Origin: VXNE01 sp965217825
Lineage (GTDB): Bacteria > Pseudomonadota > Gammaproteobacteria > Pseudomonadales > Azotimanducaceae
Assembly (NCBI GenBank): GCA_965217825.1
Contig: OZ244571.1
Span: 558,001 to 622,000 of the forward strand
Length of the DNA stretch: 64,000 nucleotides
Direction of reading: 5' to 3'
Shown here: piece after piece, positions 52,101-61,911 of the stretch
Position numbering within the stretch: position 1 is the first letter of the stretch
Layout: every line of letters begins with the position of its first letter
Position numbers and translations under genes: made by a program
The notes under the pieces: model-generated
The model's input: the letters and a program-made list of their open reading frames with translations, nothing else
The model's database searches: none
Told to the model about the DNA's origin: nothing

Positions 52101-52925
52101 GAAGGTACCGTCTCCGTTGTTGAGGAAGACCTGGCTCGTGCCGCCATCGGCCGTCATGAGTAGATCCCCGTCGCCGTCGTTGTCGATATCGCTCAGGTTC
52201 GGCGTGAACGTCCTGTCCGTGTCGCCCTCGATGATGCCTGCGGCGATGCCCGTCTCTATGCTCGTGCTCCCGAACGTGCCGTCGCCCCTGTTGCGCCATA
52301 CGGTCTCTGTATCTTCGCCGGGTTCTCGGGAAACGCCCCAATGCGACAGGAACAGATCGAGGTAGCCATCGCTGTCGTAGTCGAAGAATGTGGCGGAAAC
52401 CGTGTTGGAAGCGGTCAGTTCGATCCCCGATCCGTTCGTCTCATCGAAGAAGGCGCCATCGCGGTTTTCGAGCATGTAGTAGCGACCGCCGTCCACGGCG
52501 CCGAGAAACAGATCAAGATCGCCATCGCCATCGATGTCGCCGAAGGCTGGACCGCTGCCCTTGTGGGTTATGACCGGGGTCATTTCTTCGGTGGTGTCGA
52601 GGAACGTCCCATCGCCCTGGTTCTCGTACAAGCTATTGGGGTCCAGGTCGCCGCCGACCACATAGAGATCGACATCCCCGTCCCCGTCGTAGTCGCCCGC
52701 CGCGATGCCGCCGCTGAAACGTTCCGGCACGGACAAGTCGTCGAATTCCGCCCTGTACGGCCTGTCGAGACCCGCGTCTTCAACCTGCACGAAGACGATC
52801 TCCGGAGGCGGAGGCGGAGGCGGGGGAGGGGATGGCGGCGGGGGGCTCGGCGATCCACCCCCGCCGCCGCAACCACAGATGGCGAGACAGGCAACGATGG
52901 GAAATAGGTGGTAGCGGCGGGTCAT
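49146..52925 (-). CDS. Lipoprotein fusing FG-GAP repeats, ASPIC/UnbV domain and a vanadium-haloperoxidase-like domain
   Basis: A 1259-residue exported protein. Residues 1-20 are a lipoprotein signal with lipobox LAIC, then a glycine/serine/proline linker. Residues about 50-440 hold repeated calcium-binding FG-GAP/VCBS units (DYDGDGDVDLY type), 440-520 an ASPIC/UnbV-like domain (HYLTVKVKALEANTFGVGT), 520-600 a linker, and 610-1259 a PAP2/vanadium-haloperoxidase-like domain with FAGYISGHSTYSRTAAEV (SGHS 1155-1158) and SRIWGGIHPPADDIPG. ATG at 52925 follows GAGGAA. It is divergent from parB. Halide oxidation is possible but not shown. Confidence 0.85.
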   Translation of the reverse strand: MTRRYHLFPIVACLAICGCGGGGGSPSPPPPSPPPPPPPPPEIVFVQVEDAGLDRPYRAEFDDLSVPERFSGGIAAGDYDGDGDVDLYVVGGDLDPNSLYENQGDGTFLDTTEEMTPVITHKGSGPAFGDIDGDGDLDLFLGAVDGGRYYMLENRDGAFFDETNGSGIELTASNTVSATFFDYDSDGYLDLFLSHWGVSREPGEDTETVWRNRGDGTFGSTSIETGIAAGIIEGDTDRTFTPNLSDIDNDGDGDLLMTADGGTSQVFLNNGDGTFAKSTNRDVIADQAGSGAAVGDYDNDGDLDWFVASNYNLDVTDGDRIGNRLYRNTGSGEFEDNTDAANVADGGWGWGTCAADFDNDGNLDIFQVNGWGEELGKDFRAEPVRLFYSQGDGTFEERAADFGLEDAGQGRGVACFDAERDGDVDIVITNASANHIVYYRNDTENDNHYLTVKVKALEANTFGVGTLIEARSADGTQLRTVGGNNNYASHGPYEAHFGLGDATTVDIRVVWPDGNVTRENDVEAGQVLMLEQPLPRSRLGVRQGRGAGYYAEGDSVEIRALQPIAGYFFSHWSSTGGGTFADPFAAETTLTMPEDSVTITAHYLPGVSPEDDVSVARRWNEVLLESIRNDFARPVVHARNLFHISAAMYDAWAAYADIEVPWLLGKTRAGEICDFDSVAFVVPDDPGALRMAREEAISFAAHRIIEHRFARAPVFGQRRITRDIDALMGYLALRFGFDAEDASTDYKARSPAALGNYIAECYIDFGLADGANEGNDYVNTVYLPVNPPLEPHLPGNPDIVDLNRWQPLSLREFIDQSGNVVTGTIEHLGPEWGQVVPFALSDADLTLYQRPGETFDYWVYHDPGPPPTIDGTLSDNYKWTHSLVAIWSSHLDPDGPDDAECEEDSMEPICKGAHRIDISPASLGNIAIESYPTAFEDYPAFFNTNEGGDPGVGYDVNPATGQPYEPQEVPLGDYARVLAEFWADGPDSETPPGHWFVILNEVNDHPLLERRFGGARIELGLLEWDVKAYFMMGGAMHDAAIAAWGIKGWYDYIRPISAVRAMADRGQSSDANLASYHVDGIPLSDGHIELVEQGDALAGDDGEHIGKIKLLAWRGPDHIRNPRVDAAGVDWILAENWWPYQRPSFVTPPFAGYISGHSTYSRTAAEVMTALTGDHYFPGGKSEFKIVANEFLVFEEGPSVDMTLEWATYQDASDQCSLSRIWGGIHPPADDIPGRLIGLKLGPAAFDLASDYFNGTVER

Positions 52926-53071
52926 GTATTCCTCGGTGCCATCATCATTCATGGGAAAGGGGGGAGCAATGCTTTGGGCCGGTGTGTCCAGGGAGGTCCC
53001 GCGCGGGAACGTGTATGATCCGGGCCTGGCGCGGGGACCAGCGTGCAGGATATGGGCACCGGTCTGACATA

Positions 53072-53926
53072 GTGGAAAGAAGAAGACGTCTCGGACGCGG
53101 ATTGGACGCAATGCTGGGCGGCACGCGGACCGAGGCGACAGGTGCCCAAGCGCCGGGCTTCCAGGAAGTGGGCGTGGACGAAGTGTATCGGAGCCCGCAT
53201 CAGCCGCGCGTCCATATCCCGGACGAAGGCATCGAGGAACTGGCGGCGTCCATCGAATCCCAGGGGTTGATGCAGCCCATAGTAGTGCGTCCCCGCTCCG
53301 GGGGCGGTTACGAACTGATAGCCGGAGAAAGACGCTGGCGCGCGGCGCAGAAGGCCGGTGTGGATCGTATCGCGGCGATTGTCAGGGAAGCGGACGACAG
53401 CCAGGCCATGGCCATGGGGCTGATCGAGAATATCCAGCGCGAAGCCCTGACGCCTCTGGAGGAGGCATTAGGATTGCGGCGATTGCTGGAAGAGTTCGAC
53501 ATGACGCACGAAGAAGTCGCCGCGGCCGTGGGCAAGTCACGACCTGCCGTATCCAACCTGCTGCGCTTGCTGGACCTCGGAGATGTCGCGCGTGAACTGC
53601 TGCAATCCGGCGCTATTGAAATGGGCCATGCCCGCGCGCTACTGCCGCTGGACGAGGTTACCCAGGCGCGCATTGCGCGGTTGGCAGCGGAAAAGGAACT
53701 CTCTGTCCGTCAGACGGAAGCGATGGCGCGGCGCGCGCAGGCGGAACCGGCAGCTTCGACGAGGACGCCTGTGCGCGATCCCGATACGTTGCGGCTGGAA
53801 CGGGAACTGTCCGACAAACTCGGCGCGCCCGTGGCCATTTCGCACAGCGCGAAGGGCAAGGGCAAGGTGGTCATCTCGTACACGAACCTCGACGAACTCG
53901 ACGGCATTCTGGAACACCTGCGGTAG
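53072..53926 (+). CDS. parB: Chromosome partitioning protein ParB (Spo0J)
   Basis: CTP-dependent clamp that loads at parS and works with ParA. The 284 residues start VERRRRLGRGLDAMLGG, have the nucleotide-binding LIAGERRWRAAQKAG and LIENIQREALTPLEEA, then a helix-turn-helix (MTHEEVAAAVGKSRPAVSNL) and a C-terminal dimer domain. The start is the GTG at 53072; no strong ribosome binding site is visible. It precedes the atp operon, the usual order, but is cut off from parA by 14.5 kb. Confidence 0.95.
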   Translation: MERRRRLGRGLDAMLGGTRTEATGAQAPGFQEVGVDEVYRSPHQPRVHIPDEGIEELAASIESQGLMQPIVVRPRSGGGYELIAGERRWRAAQKAGVDRIAAIVREADDSQAMAMGLIENIQREALTPLEEALGLRRLLEEFDMTHEEVAAAVGKSRPAVSNLLRLLDLGDVARELLQSGAIEMGHARALLPLDEVTQARIARLAAEKELSVRQTEAMARRAQAEPAASTRTPVRDPDTLRLERELSDKLGAPVAISHSAKGKGKVVISYTNLDELDGILEHLR

Positions 53927-54009
53927 TCGGGTTCCTCGCGAAATCCGGGGCGAGCCGGTGGGTTCTGCCGGCCGTGGGGCGAGGCGCTTCCATCGCACGT
54001 GTGCATCCG

Positions 54010-54015
54010 TATAAT
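54010..54015 (+). promoter_or_regulatory. Likely -10 element of the atp operon promoter
   Basis: A perfect TATAAT lies 42 bases before atpI in the 130-base gap after parB. The -35 at 17-base spacing (CTTCCA, 53987-53992) is weak. Confidence 0.5.
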
Positions 54016-54056
54016 GCGCCCGTCGCGTCGCCCCCGTCACCGTTAGCGCCTAATCG

Positions 54057-54503
54057 ATGGCGGCACCGTTTCGCATCGTGGGCCTGCAAGTCGCCGCCGT
54101 CGGGGCGGTGTGCCTGTTGATGTCGTTCAGTGGTTTTCCCCAAGCGGGTTCGGCTGTGCTCGGAGGAGCGGTGATCGTGCTGCCGAATGCATTGTTTGCC
54201 TTCGGCGCGGCGCGGCGGTTGTCTTTCGATGGCGGCTATGCACGGCTGCGGGAGGCACGGCTGCGCGAGGCCAGGCGATTGGTTGGCCACGCCACGGGCA
54301 AGTTGATGCTATCGGCGGTCTTGATGGCTCTGGCATTGTCCTTGGCCACGGTAGAGCCGCTGGGGTTTTTCGCCGCGCTGACGGTCGCGATCATGGCGCA
54401 GGTGATCGCCCCGCTGCTGCCCTGGGTGGACGCGCCGAGCAGACCGGTAGACAAGAGGGGAGCGCTGTGGAAGCGCTCGAAACGAACACGAGATCAAGCC
54501 TGA
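54057..54503 (+). CDS. atpI: ATP synthase accessory protein I AtpI
   Basis: A 148-residue membrane protein with four hydrophobic segments, in the atpI position before atpB. The family aids assembly of the c ring and is poorly conserved in sequence; placement rests on size, topology (VAAVGAVCLLMSF, VIVLPNALFAFGAARR, LMLSAVLMALALSLA) and gene order. It has a charged C-terminal tail. It is followed by atpB after 18 bases. Confidence 0.85.
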   Translation: MAAPFRIVGLQVAAVGAVCLLMSFSGFPQAGSAVLGGAVIVLPNALFAFGAARRLSFDGGYARLREARLREARRLVGHATGKLMLSAVLMALALSLATVEPLGFFAALTVAIMAQVIAPLLPWVDAPSRPVDKRGALWKRSKRTRDQA

Positions 54504-54521
54504 CGCAGGACCCAGCCAAAA

Positions 54522-55358
54522 GTGGCCGAAAGTTCAAGCGAATACATTCAGCATCACCTGACCAACCTCACGTACGGCCGGCATCCAGACGGCACATGGG
54601 GGTTCGCGTCCACCGCGCAGGAGGCGGGGGACATGGGCTTCGTGGCGATCAATGTCGACTCGATGGGATGGGCGGTCGCCCTCGGCGTCCTCTTTTGCGT
54701 GGTGTTCCGGATCGCGGCGAGACGCGCCACGGCGGGCGTGCCGGGCAACCTGCAAAACGCCGTCGAGATGCTGGTGGATTTCATCGACGACACGGTCTCC
54801 TCCATATTCAGCCACCGCAACGAGCTTATCGCGCCGCTTGCACTCACCATCTTCGTGTGGGTCTTTCTCATGAACCTGATGGATCTCGTCCCCGTGGACT
54901 GGATCCCGCAGCTCGCCCATTTGCTTGGCGTACCCTACATGAAGGTGGTGCCGACCACGGACCCGAACGTGACCATGGGAATGGCGCTTACCGTTTTCGC
55001 CCTCATTCTGTTCTACAGCATTCGCGAGAAAGGTGCGTTGGGTTTCCTGAAGGAACTCGCTTTTCACCCCTTTCCAAAAATCCTGGCGCCGATCAACTTC
55101 ATCCTCGAGGGGGTCACGCTGGTGGCGAAGCCCCTGTCGCTCGGTTTGCGGTTGTTCGGCAACCTCTATGCCGGCGAAATGATCTTCATCCTCATTGCCT
55201 TGATGTACTCGGGCTGGATGACTGGTCTTTTCGGCGGCGTGCTGCAGTGGGCCTGGGCGGTGTTCCATGTGCTGATCATCATTCTGCAGGCTTTCATATT
55301 CGCCGTGTTGACGGTCGTCTATCTTGCTCAGGCGTACGACGTCGAGGAAGAACACTGA
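54522..55358 (+). CDS. atpB: F1Fo ATP synthase subunit a AtpB
   Basis: The Fo stator subunit that provides the proton half-channels. The 278 residues include the essential-arginine helix LSLGLRLFGNLYAGEMIFIL and the later helix VFHVLIIILQAFIFAVLTVVYL. LMDLVPVDWIPQ is also typical. The start is GTG at 54522. It is followed by a 92-base gap and atpE. Confidence 0.96.
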   Translation: MAESSSEYIQHHLTNLTYGRHPDGTWGFASTAQEAGDMGFVAINVDSMGWAVALGVLFCVVFRIAARRATAGVPGNLQNAVEMLVDFIDDTVSSIFSHRNELIAPLALTIFVWVFLMNLMDLVPVDWIPQLAHLLGVPYMKVVPTTDPNVTMGMALTVFALILFYSIREKGALGFLKELAFHPFPKILAPINFILEGVTLVAKPLSLGLRLFGNLYAGEMIFILIALMYSGWMTGLFGGVLQWAWAVFHVLIIILQAFIFAVLTVVYLAQAYDVEEEH

Positions 55359-55450
55359 CCCCAACAATATGGTGCGAACGGGAAGGCAAGCGGTGCGAGC
55401 AACAAGTGGAGTAGTCAACGACCGAAAGGCGTAGAAGGAGTATCTAAATC

Positions 55451-55687
55451 GTGGAACTAGCGGTTCTTTTGTATGTCGCGGGCGGCGTGATGATGGGGCT
55501 TGGCGCGGTCGGCGCCGCCATCGGCGTGGGGGTTCTGGGCGGCAAGTTTCTGGAAGGCGTTGCGCGCCAGCCGGAACTCTTGCCGATGCTGAGAACCCAG
55601 CTCTTCATCGTTCTCGGCCTCGTGGACGCCGTGCCTATGATTGCGGTGGGCATCGGTCTGTACGTGATATTTGCGGTCGGCGGCTAG
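55451..55687 (+). CDS. atpE: F1Fo ATP synthase subunit c AtpE
   Basis: The proteolipid that forms the rotating ring. The 78 residues are two helices joined by the conserved loop ARQPE, with the proton-carrying D59 in LGLVDAVPMIAVG. No extra sodium-ligand glutamine/glutamate pattern is seen, so proton coupling is likely. GTG start, with AGGAG ten bases upstream. It is followed by a 162-base gap with hairpins. Confidence 0.96.
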   Translation: MELAVLLYVAGGVMMGLGAVGAAIGVGVLGGKFLEGVARQPELLPMLRTQLFIVLGLVDAVPMIAVGIGLYVIFAVGG

Positions 55688-55752
55688 CGCCATGAAATCC
55701 GTCAGCCCTTCGGGCGTGCCGTCTTTCACCCCCGCCCAAGCCCACCTACGAT

Positions 55753-55794
55753 CCCGCGCCTTGATCGGCACTGCGTGCCGTTCTACGGCGCGGG
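55753..55794 (+). repeat. Nested hairpin between atpE and atpF
   Basis: CCCGCGCC (55753-55760) pairs with GGCGCGGG (55787-55794), and inside it CGGCAC-TGC-GTGCCG (55766-55780) is a second perfect stem. A small GCCC-TTC-GGGC stem is at 55704-55714. There is no T-run, so it is not a terminator. It could stabilise the upstream atpE message or set the higher atpE stoichiometry. Confidence 0.55.
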
Positions 55795-55849
55795 CTCCTA
55801 GCCGGCCAGGCAACGCGCCAGGTAAAGCAAGTAAAGAGAGGCAAGGCAG

Positions 55850-56320
55850 ATGAACATCACCGCTACGCTCCTCGCGCAGTCCGTTGTTTTCCTGATCTTC
55901 GTGTGGTTCTGCCATCGGTTCATCTGGCCGTTTCTGCGGCAAGCCATGCGGGAGCGGCAAGAGACGATTGCCGATGGTCTGGAAGCGGCGGAGCGCGCGC
56001 AGAAAGACCTGGAACTCGCGCAGGAAAGAGTGGATGCGCGCTTGCGCGAAGCGAGGGAGGAGGCGCGGCAGATCATCGATCAGGCCCGAGGACAGGCCGC
56101 GCAAATGATCGAGCAGGCCAGGCAGGAAGCGCGAGAAGAGGGCGAGCGCCTGAAACAGGCGGCCGCCGCGGAAATCGAACAGGACGTCAACCGCGTCAAG
56201 GAGGCGTTGCGGGCGCAGGTCGCCACGCTCGCGGTGCAGGGAGCGGAAAGGATACTGTCCGCCAGCATCGACCGGCGCCGCCATAGCGAACTCCTGGATC
56301 GCCTCGCGGCGGAGCTTTGA
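55850..56320 (+). CDS. atpF: F1Fo ATP synthase subunit b AtpF
   Basis: The peripheral stalk subunit. The 156 residues have one N-terminal membrane helix (LLAQSVVFLIFVWFCHRFIW) and a long charged coiled coil (RAQKDLELAQERVDARLREA) ending in a delta-binding region. Length matches E. coli b (156). It is preceded by a long spacer and followed by atpH after 37 bases. Confidence 0.95.
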   Translation: MNITATLLAQSVVFLIFVWFCHRFIWPFLRQAMRERQETIADGLEAAERAQKDLELAQERVDARLREAREEARQIIDQARGQAAQMIEQARQEAREEGERLKQAAAAEIEQDVNRVKEALRAQVATLAVQGAERILSASIDRRRHSELLDRLAAEL

Positions 56321-56357
56321 GCGTTGTGAACGGCCGTCGTGTGATCGGGGCTGGCTG

Positions 56358-56903
56358 ATGGCGGAGCTTGCGACACTCGCGCGTCCCTACGCGAATGCGG
56401 CCTTCGACCTCGCCTGCGAGAGCGGCGATCAGGACCGCTGGTCGCGGACGCTTGACTTCCTGTCGCGGGCGCTGGCGGAACCGGGTGCGCGCGCCCTTGT
56501 CGCCTCGCCCGTCGCCGCCGCACAGAAGGCGCATGCACTCCTTGAACTGGTGCGGGAAGAATTCGGCGAGGTGACGGAACCCGTACGTCGATTCGTACAG
56601 GTCCTTGCGTCGAACAAGCGGTTGGCGCTTTTGGGCGAGATAGGCGAGCAGTTCGAAACGCTGAAGGCCGAGGCTTCGATGACGCTGGACATAGAGGTCA
56701 CTTCGGCGGTGGCGTTGACCGACCCGGAGATCGAACGGTTGAGCGCCGCGCTCACGAGGCGTTTCGAGCGGGAGATAGAGGTCAGCACGGCAGTGGATGG
56801 AAATTTGATCGGCGGCGCCGTCATTCGCGCTGGTGACACCGTCGTCGACGGCTCGGTACGGGGCAAGTTGGACAAGCTGGCCGAGTCGCTGGCGAAAACA
56901 TAG
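56358..56903 (+). CDS. atpH: F1Fo ATP synthase subunit delta AtpH
   Basis: Joins the b stalk to the top of F1. The 181 residues begin with the six-helix domain (MAELATLARPYANAAFDLAC) and end with the conserved GGAVIRAGDTVVDGSVRGKL, the delta signature. Length agrees with the family (about 177). It sits between atpF and atpA in the standard order. Confidence 0.95.
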   Translation: MAELATLARPYANAAFDLACESGDQDRWSRTLDFLSRALAEPGARALVASPVAAAQKAHALLELVREEFGEVTEPVRRFVQVLASNKRLALLGEIGEQFETLKAEASMTLDIEVTSAVALTDPEIERLSAALTRRFEREIEVSTAVDGNLIGGAVIRAGDTVVDGSVRGKLDKLAESLAKT

Positions 56904-56955
56904 AGATCGGCGGTGGCGCGCTCGGCAAGCGGGGCGCGAACGAGAGGAAAACTGA

Positions 56956-58506
<1,551 letters not shown>

Positions 58507-58540
58507 CTTGGTAAAAAACGGAACGCAAACGTAGATCGCG

Positions 58541-59401
58541 ATGGCCGTCGGCAAGGAAATCAAGAAAAAGATCGGCAGCGTGCAGAACACGCAGAAGATC
58601 ACCCGCGCCATGCAGTTGGTGGCGGCGAGCAAGATGCGCCGCACGCGGGACCGCATGGAACAGGGACGCCCGTATTCGAACCGAATCCGACAGGTGATCG
58701 GCCACCTGGCGAACTCGAGCGCGGAGTATCGCCATACCTACATGATTGCTCGCGAAGTCAGGCGCATGGGCTATATCGTCGTGTCCACCGACAAGGGATT
58801 ATGCGGCGGCCTGAACGCGAACCTGTTCCGGGAACTGGTGCGCTCGATGGGGGAGTGGAATGCGCGCGGCGTCGAGATCGACCTGACGTTGATCGGCAAC
58901 AAGGCGGCCGCTTTCTTCCGCGCGTTCGGCGGCAATGTCGTGGCAGCGATCAACGATATCGGCGAGCAGCCGGCGGTCGAGATGCTGATCGGCGGCGTCA
59001 AGGTCATGCTCGATGCTTTTGACGCGGGCGACATCGACCGGCTCGACATCATCTCGAACGAGTTCGTCAATACGATGACGCAGCGGCCGACGATTAAACA
59101 GCTTCTGCCTCTCGATCCGGAAGATGACGACGCGCTGAAACGCCGTTGGGACTACATCTACGAGCCGGACGCGAGGGAACTGATAGAGGGGTTGGTGACG
59201 CGGTTCATCGAGGCGCAGGTCTATCACGCGGTGATCGAGAATACCGCCTGTGAACAGGCCGCCAAGATGATCGCGATGAAGAACGCGACGGAGAGCGCCG
59301 AAGAAATGATCGGCGAACTGACGTTGATATACAACAACGCCCGGCAGGCGGCGATCACCCAGGAAATCGCGGAGATCGTCGGCGGCGCGACAGCGGTGTA
59401 G
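58541..59401 (+). CDS. atpG: F1 ATP synthase subunit gamma AtpG
   Basis: The central rotor shaft. The 286 residues begin with the coiled-coil MAVGKEIKKKIGSVQNTQKI-type helix and AMQLVAASKMRR, contain STDKGLCGGLNANL, and end with MKNATESAEEMIGELTLIYN and a second long helix. Size and order are standard. Confidence 0.97.
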   Translation: MAVGKEIKKKIGSVQNTQKITRAMQLVAASKMRRTRDRMEQGRPYSNRIRQVIGHLANSSAEYRHTYMIAREVRRMGYIVVSTDKGLCGGLNANLFRELVRSMGEWNARGVEIDLTLIGNKAAAFFRAFGGNVVAAINDIGEQPAVEMLIGGVKVMLDAFDAGDIDRLDIISNEFVNTMTQRPTIKQLLPLDPEDDDALKRRWDYIYEPDARELIEGLVTRFIEAQVYHAVIENTACEQAAKMIAMKNATESAEEMIGELTLIYNNARQAAITQEIAEIVGGATAV

Positions 59402-59432
59402 CGACAGGATTCGAACAAGGGAAACAACACGC

Positions 59433-60815
59433 ATGAGTAGCGGCAAAATCGTCCAGATCATCGGCGCCGTCATCGACGTCGAATTCCCACGGGAGGAAGT
59501 CCCCAAGATATACGACGCCCTCACCGTCACGGAACGCGGGTTGACGCTGGAAGTGCAGCAGCAACTCGGCGACGGCGTTGTGCGTGCCATCGCGATGGGA
59601 TCGTCCGAGGGCCTTGCCCGCGGCCTCTCGGTCTCCAACACCGGACACCCGATCACCATTCCCGTCGGCGAGGAAACCCTTGGTCGCATCATGAACGTGC
59701 TCGGTGACGCCATCGATGAGAAGGGCCCGATCAATGCCCGTCAACGTCTGCCCATCCACCGGGATCCGCCGACGTTCGAGGATCAGAAAGGCGATATCGA
59801 ACTGCTTGATACCGGCGTGAAGGTCATCGATCTCATGTGTCCGATGGCGAGAGGCGGCAAGGTAGGCCTTTTTGGCGGAGCCGGCGTCGGCAAGACCGTC
59901 ACCATGCTGGAGCTGATCCGCAACATCGCCACCGAGCATGCGGGTCTCTCGGTATTCGCCGGCGTAGGCGAGCGGACCCGCGAGGGCAACGACTTCTACT
60001 ACGAGATGGCGGAAGCCGGGGTGCTGGACAAGATCTCCCTGGTCTTCGGTCAGATGAACGAGCCGCCGGGCAACCGGTTGCGCGTGGGACTCAGCGGTTT
60101 GACGCTCGCCGAACAGTTCCGTGACGAAGGGCGCGACGTCCTGCTCTTCATCGACAACATCTATCGCTACACCCTGGCCGGCACCGAAGTCTCGGCGCTG
60201 CTTGGGCGCATGCCTTCCGCTGTCGGCTATCAGCCGAATCTCGCGGAAGAAATGGGTGTGCTGCAGGAGCGAATCACCACCACGAAGACAGGGTCGATCA
60301 CTTCGGTCCAGGCCATCTATGTCCCGGCCGACGACCTGACCGACCCGTCGCCGGCGACGACGTTCGCGCATCTTGACTCCACCGTCACCCTGTCTCGGGC
60401 AATCACGGACCTCGGCATCTACCCGGCGGTCGACCCGCTCGACTCGACCAGCCGCCAACTCGACCCGAACATTGTCGGTCGGGAACATTACGAGACGGCG
60501 CGTGGCGTCCAGGAGACCCTGCAGCACTATCAGGAGCTGCGCGACATCATCGCCATTCTCGGCATGGACGAACTGTCGGAGGAAGACAAGGCGCTCGTCT
60601 ATCGCGCGCGGCGGATGCAGCAGTTCTTCTCGCAGCCGATGTTCGTCGCCGAACAATTCACGGGCCAACCTGGCCAATACGTTTCCCGCGAGGATACCGT
60701 CCGCAGCTTTCGAGCCATTCTGGACGGCGAAGGCGATGCCCTGCCGGAGCAAGCGTTCTTCATGGTCGGGGACATCGACAGCGCGCGCGAGAAGGCGAAG
60801 ACGCTGGCGGCGTAA
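59433..60815 (+). CDS. atpD: F1 ATP synthase subunit beta AtpD
   Basis: The catalytic subunit. The 460 residues show Walker A GGAGVGKTVTMLELIRN, the catalytic glutamate in GERTREGNDFYYEM, Walker B DVLLFIDNIYRYTLAG and the signature DPLDSTSRQLDP. Length equals that of E. coli (460). It is followed by atpC after 14 bases. Confidence 0.98.
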   Translation: MSSGKIVQIIGAVIDVEFPREEVPKIYDALTVTERGLTLEVQQQLGDGVVRAIAMGSSEGLARGLSVSNTGHPITIPVGEETLGRIMNVLGDAIDEKGPINARQRLPIHRDPPTFEDQKGDIELLDTGVKVIDLMCPMARGGKVGLFGGAGVGKTVTMLELIRNIATEHAGLSVFAGVGERTREGNDFYYEMAEAGVLDKISLVFGQMNEPPGNRLRVGLSGLTLAEQFRDEGRDVLLFIDNIYRYTLAGTEVSALLGRMPSAVGYQPNLAEEMGVLQERITTTKTGSITSVQAIYVPADDLTDPSPATTFAHLDSTVTLSRAITDLGIYPAVDPLDSTSRQLDPNIVGREHYETARGVQETLQHYQELRDIIAILGMDELSEEDKALVYRARRMQQFFSQPMFVAEQFTGQPGQYVSREDTVRSFRAILDGEGDALPEQAFFMVGDIDSAREKAKTLAA

Positions 60816-60829
60816 GGAGTAGAGATCCC

Positions 60830-61252
60830 ATGGCCACGACCATGCAATGCGATATCGTGAGCGCCGAGAGAGAGATTTTTTCCGGCCGCGTGACGATGGT
60901 CATTGCGACCGGCAGCATCGGGGAACTCGGCATACTGCCCGGTCATGCGCCGCTCCTGACGGGCATCGAGCCGGGTCCGGTGACGCTGCGGCTCGAAGAT
61001 GGAGGAGAGGATGTCTTCTTCGCTTCCGGTGGATTCCTCGAGGTGCAGCCGGGTATCGTGACCGTGCTGGCGGATACCGCGTTGCGCGCCGAGGACATAG
61101 ACGAGGCCGCAGCCATCGAGGTGAGAGATCGGGCAGAGCGCAACCTGTCGGAACAGGCCGCCGACTTCGACTTTTCGCTTGCAACGGCGCAGTTGGCCGA
61201 CGCTGCGGGTCGACAGCGCACGCTGGAAGAACTGAGGAAACGTCGGCGCTGA
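60830..61252 (+). CDS. atpC: F1 ATP synthase subunit epsilon AtpC
   Basis: Rotor-associated inhibitory subunit. The 140 residues have the N-terminal beta-sandwich (MQCDIVSAEREIFSGRVTMV, GELGILPGHAPLLTGIEPG) and a helical C-terminal pair (IEVRDRAERNLSEQAADFDF). It ends the atp operon; glmU, which often follows in gammaproteobacteria, is replaced here by a glutathione transferase gene 22 bases later. Confidence 0.96.
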   Translation: MATTMQCDIVSAEREIFSGRVTMVIATGSIGELGILPGHAPLLTGIEPGPVTLRLEDGGEDVFFASGGFLEVQPGIVTVLADTALRAEDIDEAAAIEVRDRAERNLSEQAADFDFSLATAQLADAAGRQRTLEELRKRRR

Positions 61253-61274
61253 CGTTGGGATTGGGCGACCCGGC

Positions 61275-61877
61275 ATGACATTGACCATATTCGGCCCTCC
61301 GATGAGCCGGGCCATGCGCACCCTGTGGATGGCATACGAACTGGGGCTCGATTTTCAGCACGAGTACGGCTTCCGGGAGGACGCGTTGATTCCGACGGAA
61401 GCGCTAATGGCTGCCAATCCCGTGGGGCAGGTGCCAGCGATCGACGAGGACGGTTTCGTGCTCGCCGAGTCCTTGGCCATCAACCTCTACCTCGCGAAGA
61501 AACACGGCAAACTGGAGCCGCAATCCCTCGAGGACGAGGCACAGACGCTGCGCTGGTCCTTTTGGGTCATGACCGCCGTAGAGGCCACACTGCTCGATGT
61601 TCTGCTGAAATCGCGCGGCTTGCGGGGCCAGAAGAAAGATCTGGAAGTGGCAAAGGCTGGCATCGCGGCGTTGCAGCAGCCCTTCGATGTGCTGAATGGC
61701 GCCCTGTCCGACCGGGACTACCTGCTTGGCGACACGTTCAGCGTTGCCGATCTCAATGTCGCGAGCGTCTTCGCCTGGGCACGCGCAGCGGGCATCGACT
61801 TCGCGAAGCAACCGCATCTTGACGCGTGGCTCGATCGCTGCCTGAGTCGCGAGGCGGCCGTGCGGGCACGGCGCTGA
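61275..61877 (+). CDS. Glutathione S-transferase family protein
   Basis: A 200-residue cytosolic GST. The N-terminal thioredoxin-like domain holds NPVGQVPAIDEDGFVLAESLAI, where the cis-proline and the glutamate-serine pair bind glutathione; the C-terminal helical domain has LGDTFSVADLNVASVFAW, the N-capping motif. The start is ATG at 61275. It may be read through from the atp operon or use an unseen promoter. Substrate unknown. Confidence 0.88.
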   Translation: MTLTIFGPPMSRAMRTLWMAYELGLDFQHEYGFREDALIPTEALMAANPVGQVPAIDEDGFVLAESLAINLYLAKKHGKLEPQSLEDEAQTLRWSFWVMTAVEATLLDVLLKSRGLRGQKKDLEVAKAGIAALQQPFDVLNGALSDRDYLLGDTFSVADLNVASVFAWARAAGIDFAKQPHLDAWLDRCLSREAAVRARR

Positions 61878-61911
61878 CGTCGGCGGGCTTTCAGCGCGTA
61901 CTACTCGGTGC

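Noticed and set aside
59355..60752. Long minus-strand frame opposite atpD
   Set aside because: atpD is complete and conserved; the reverse frame is an artefact of codon bias.
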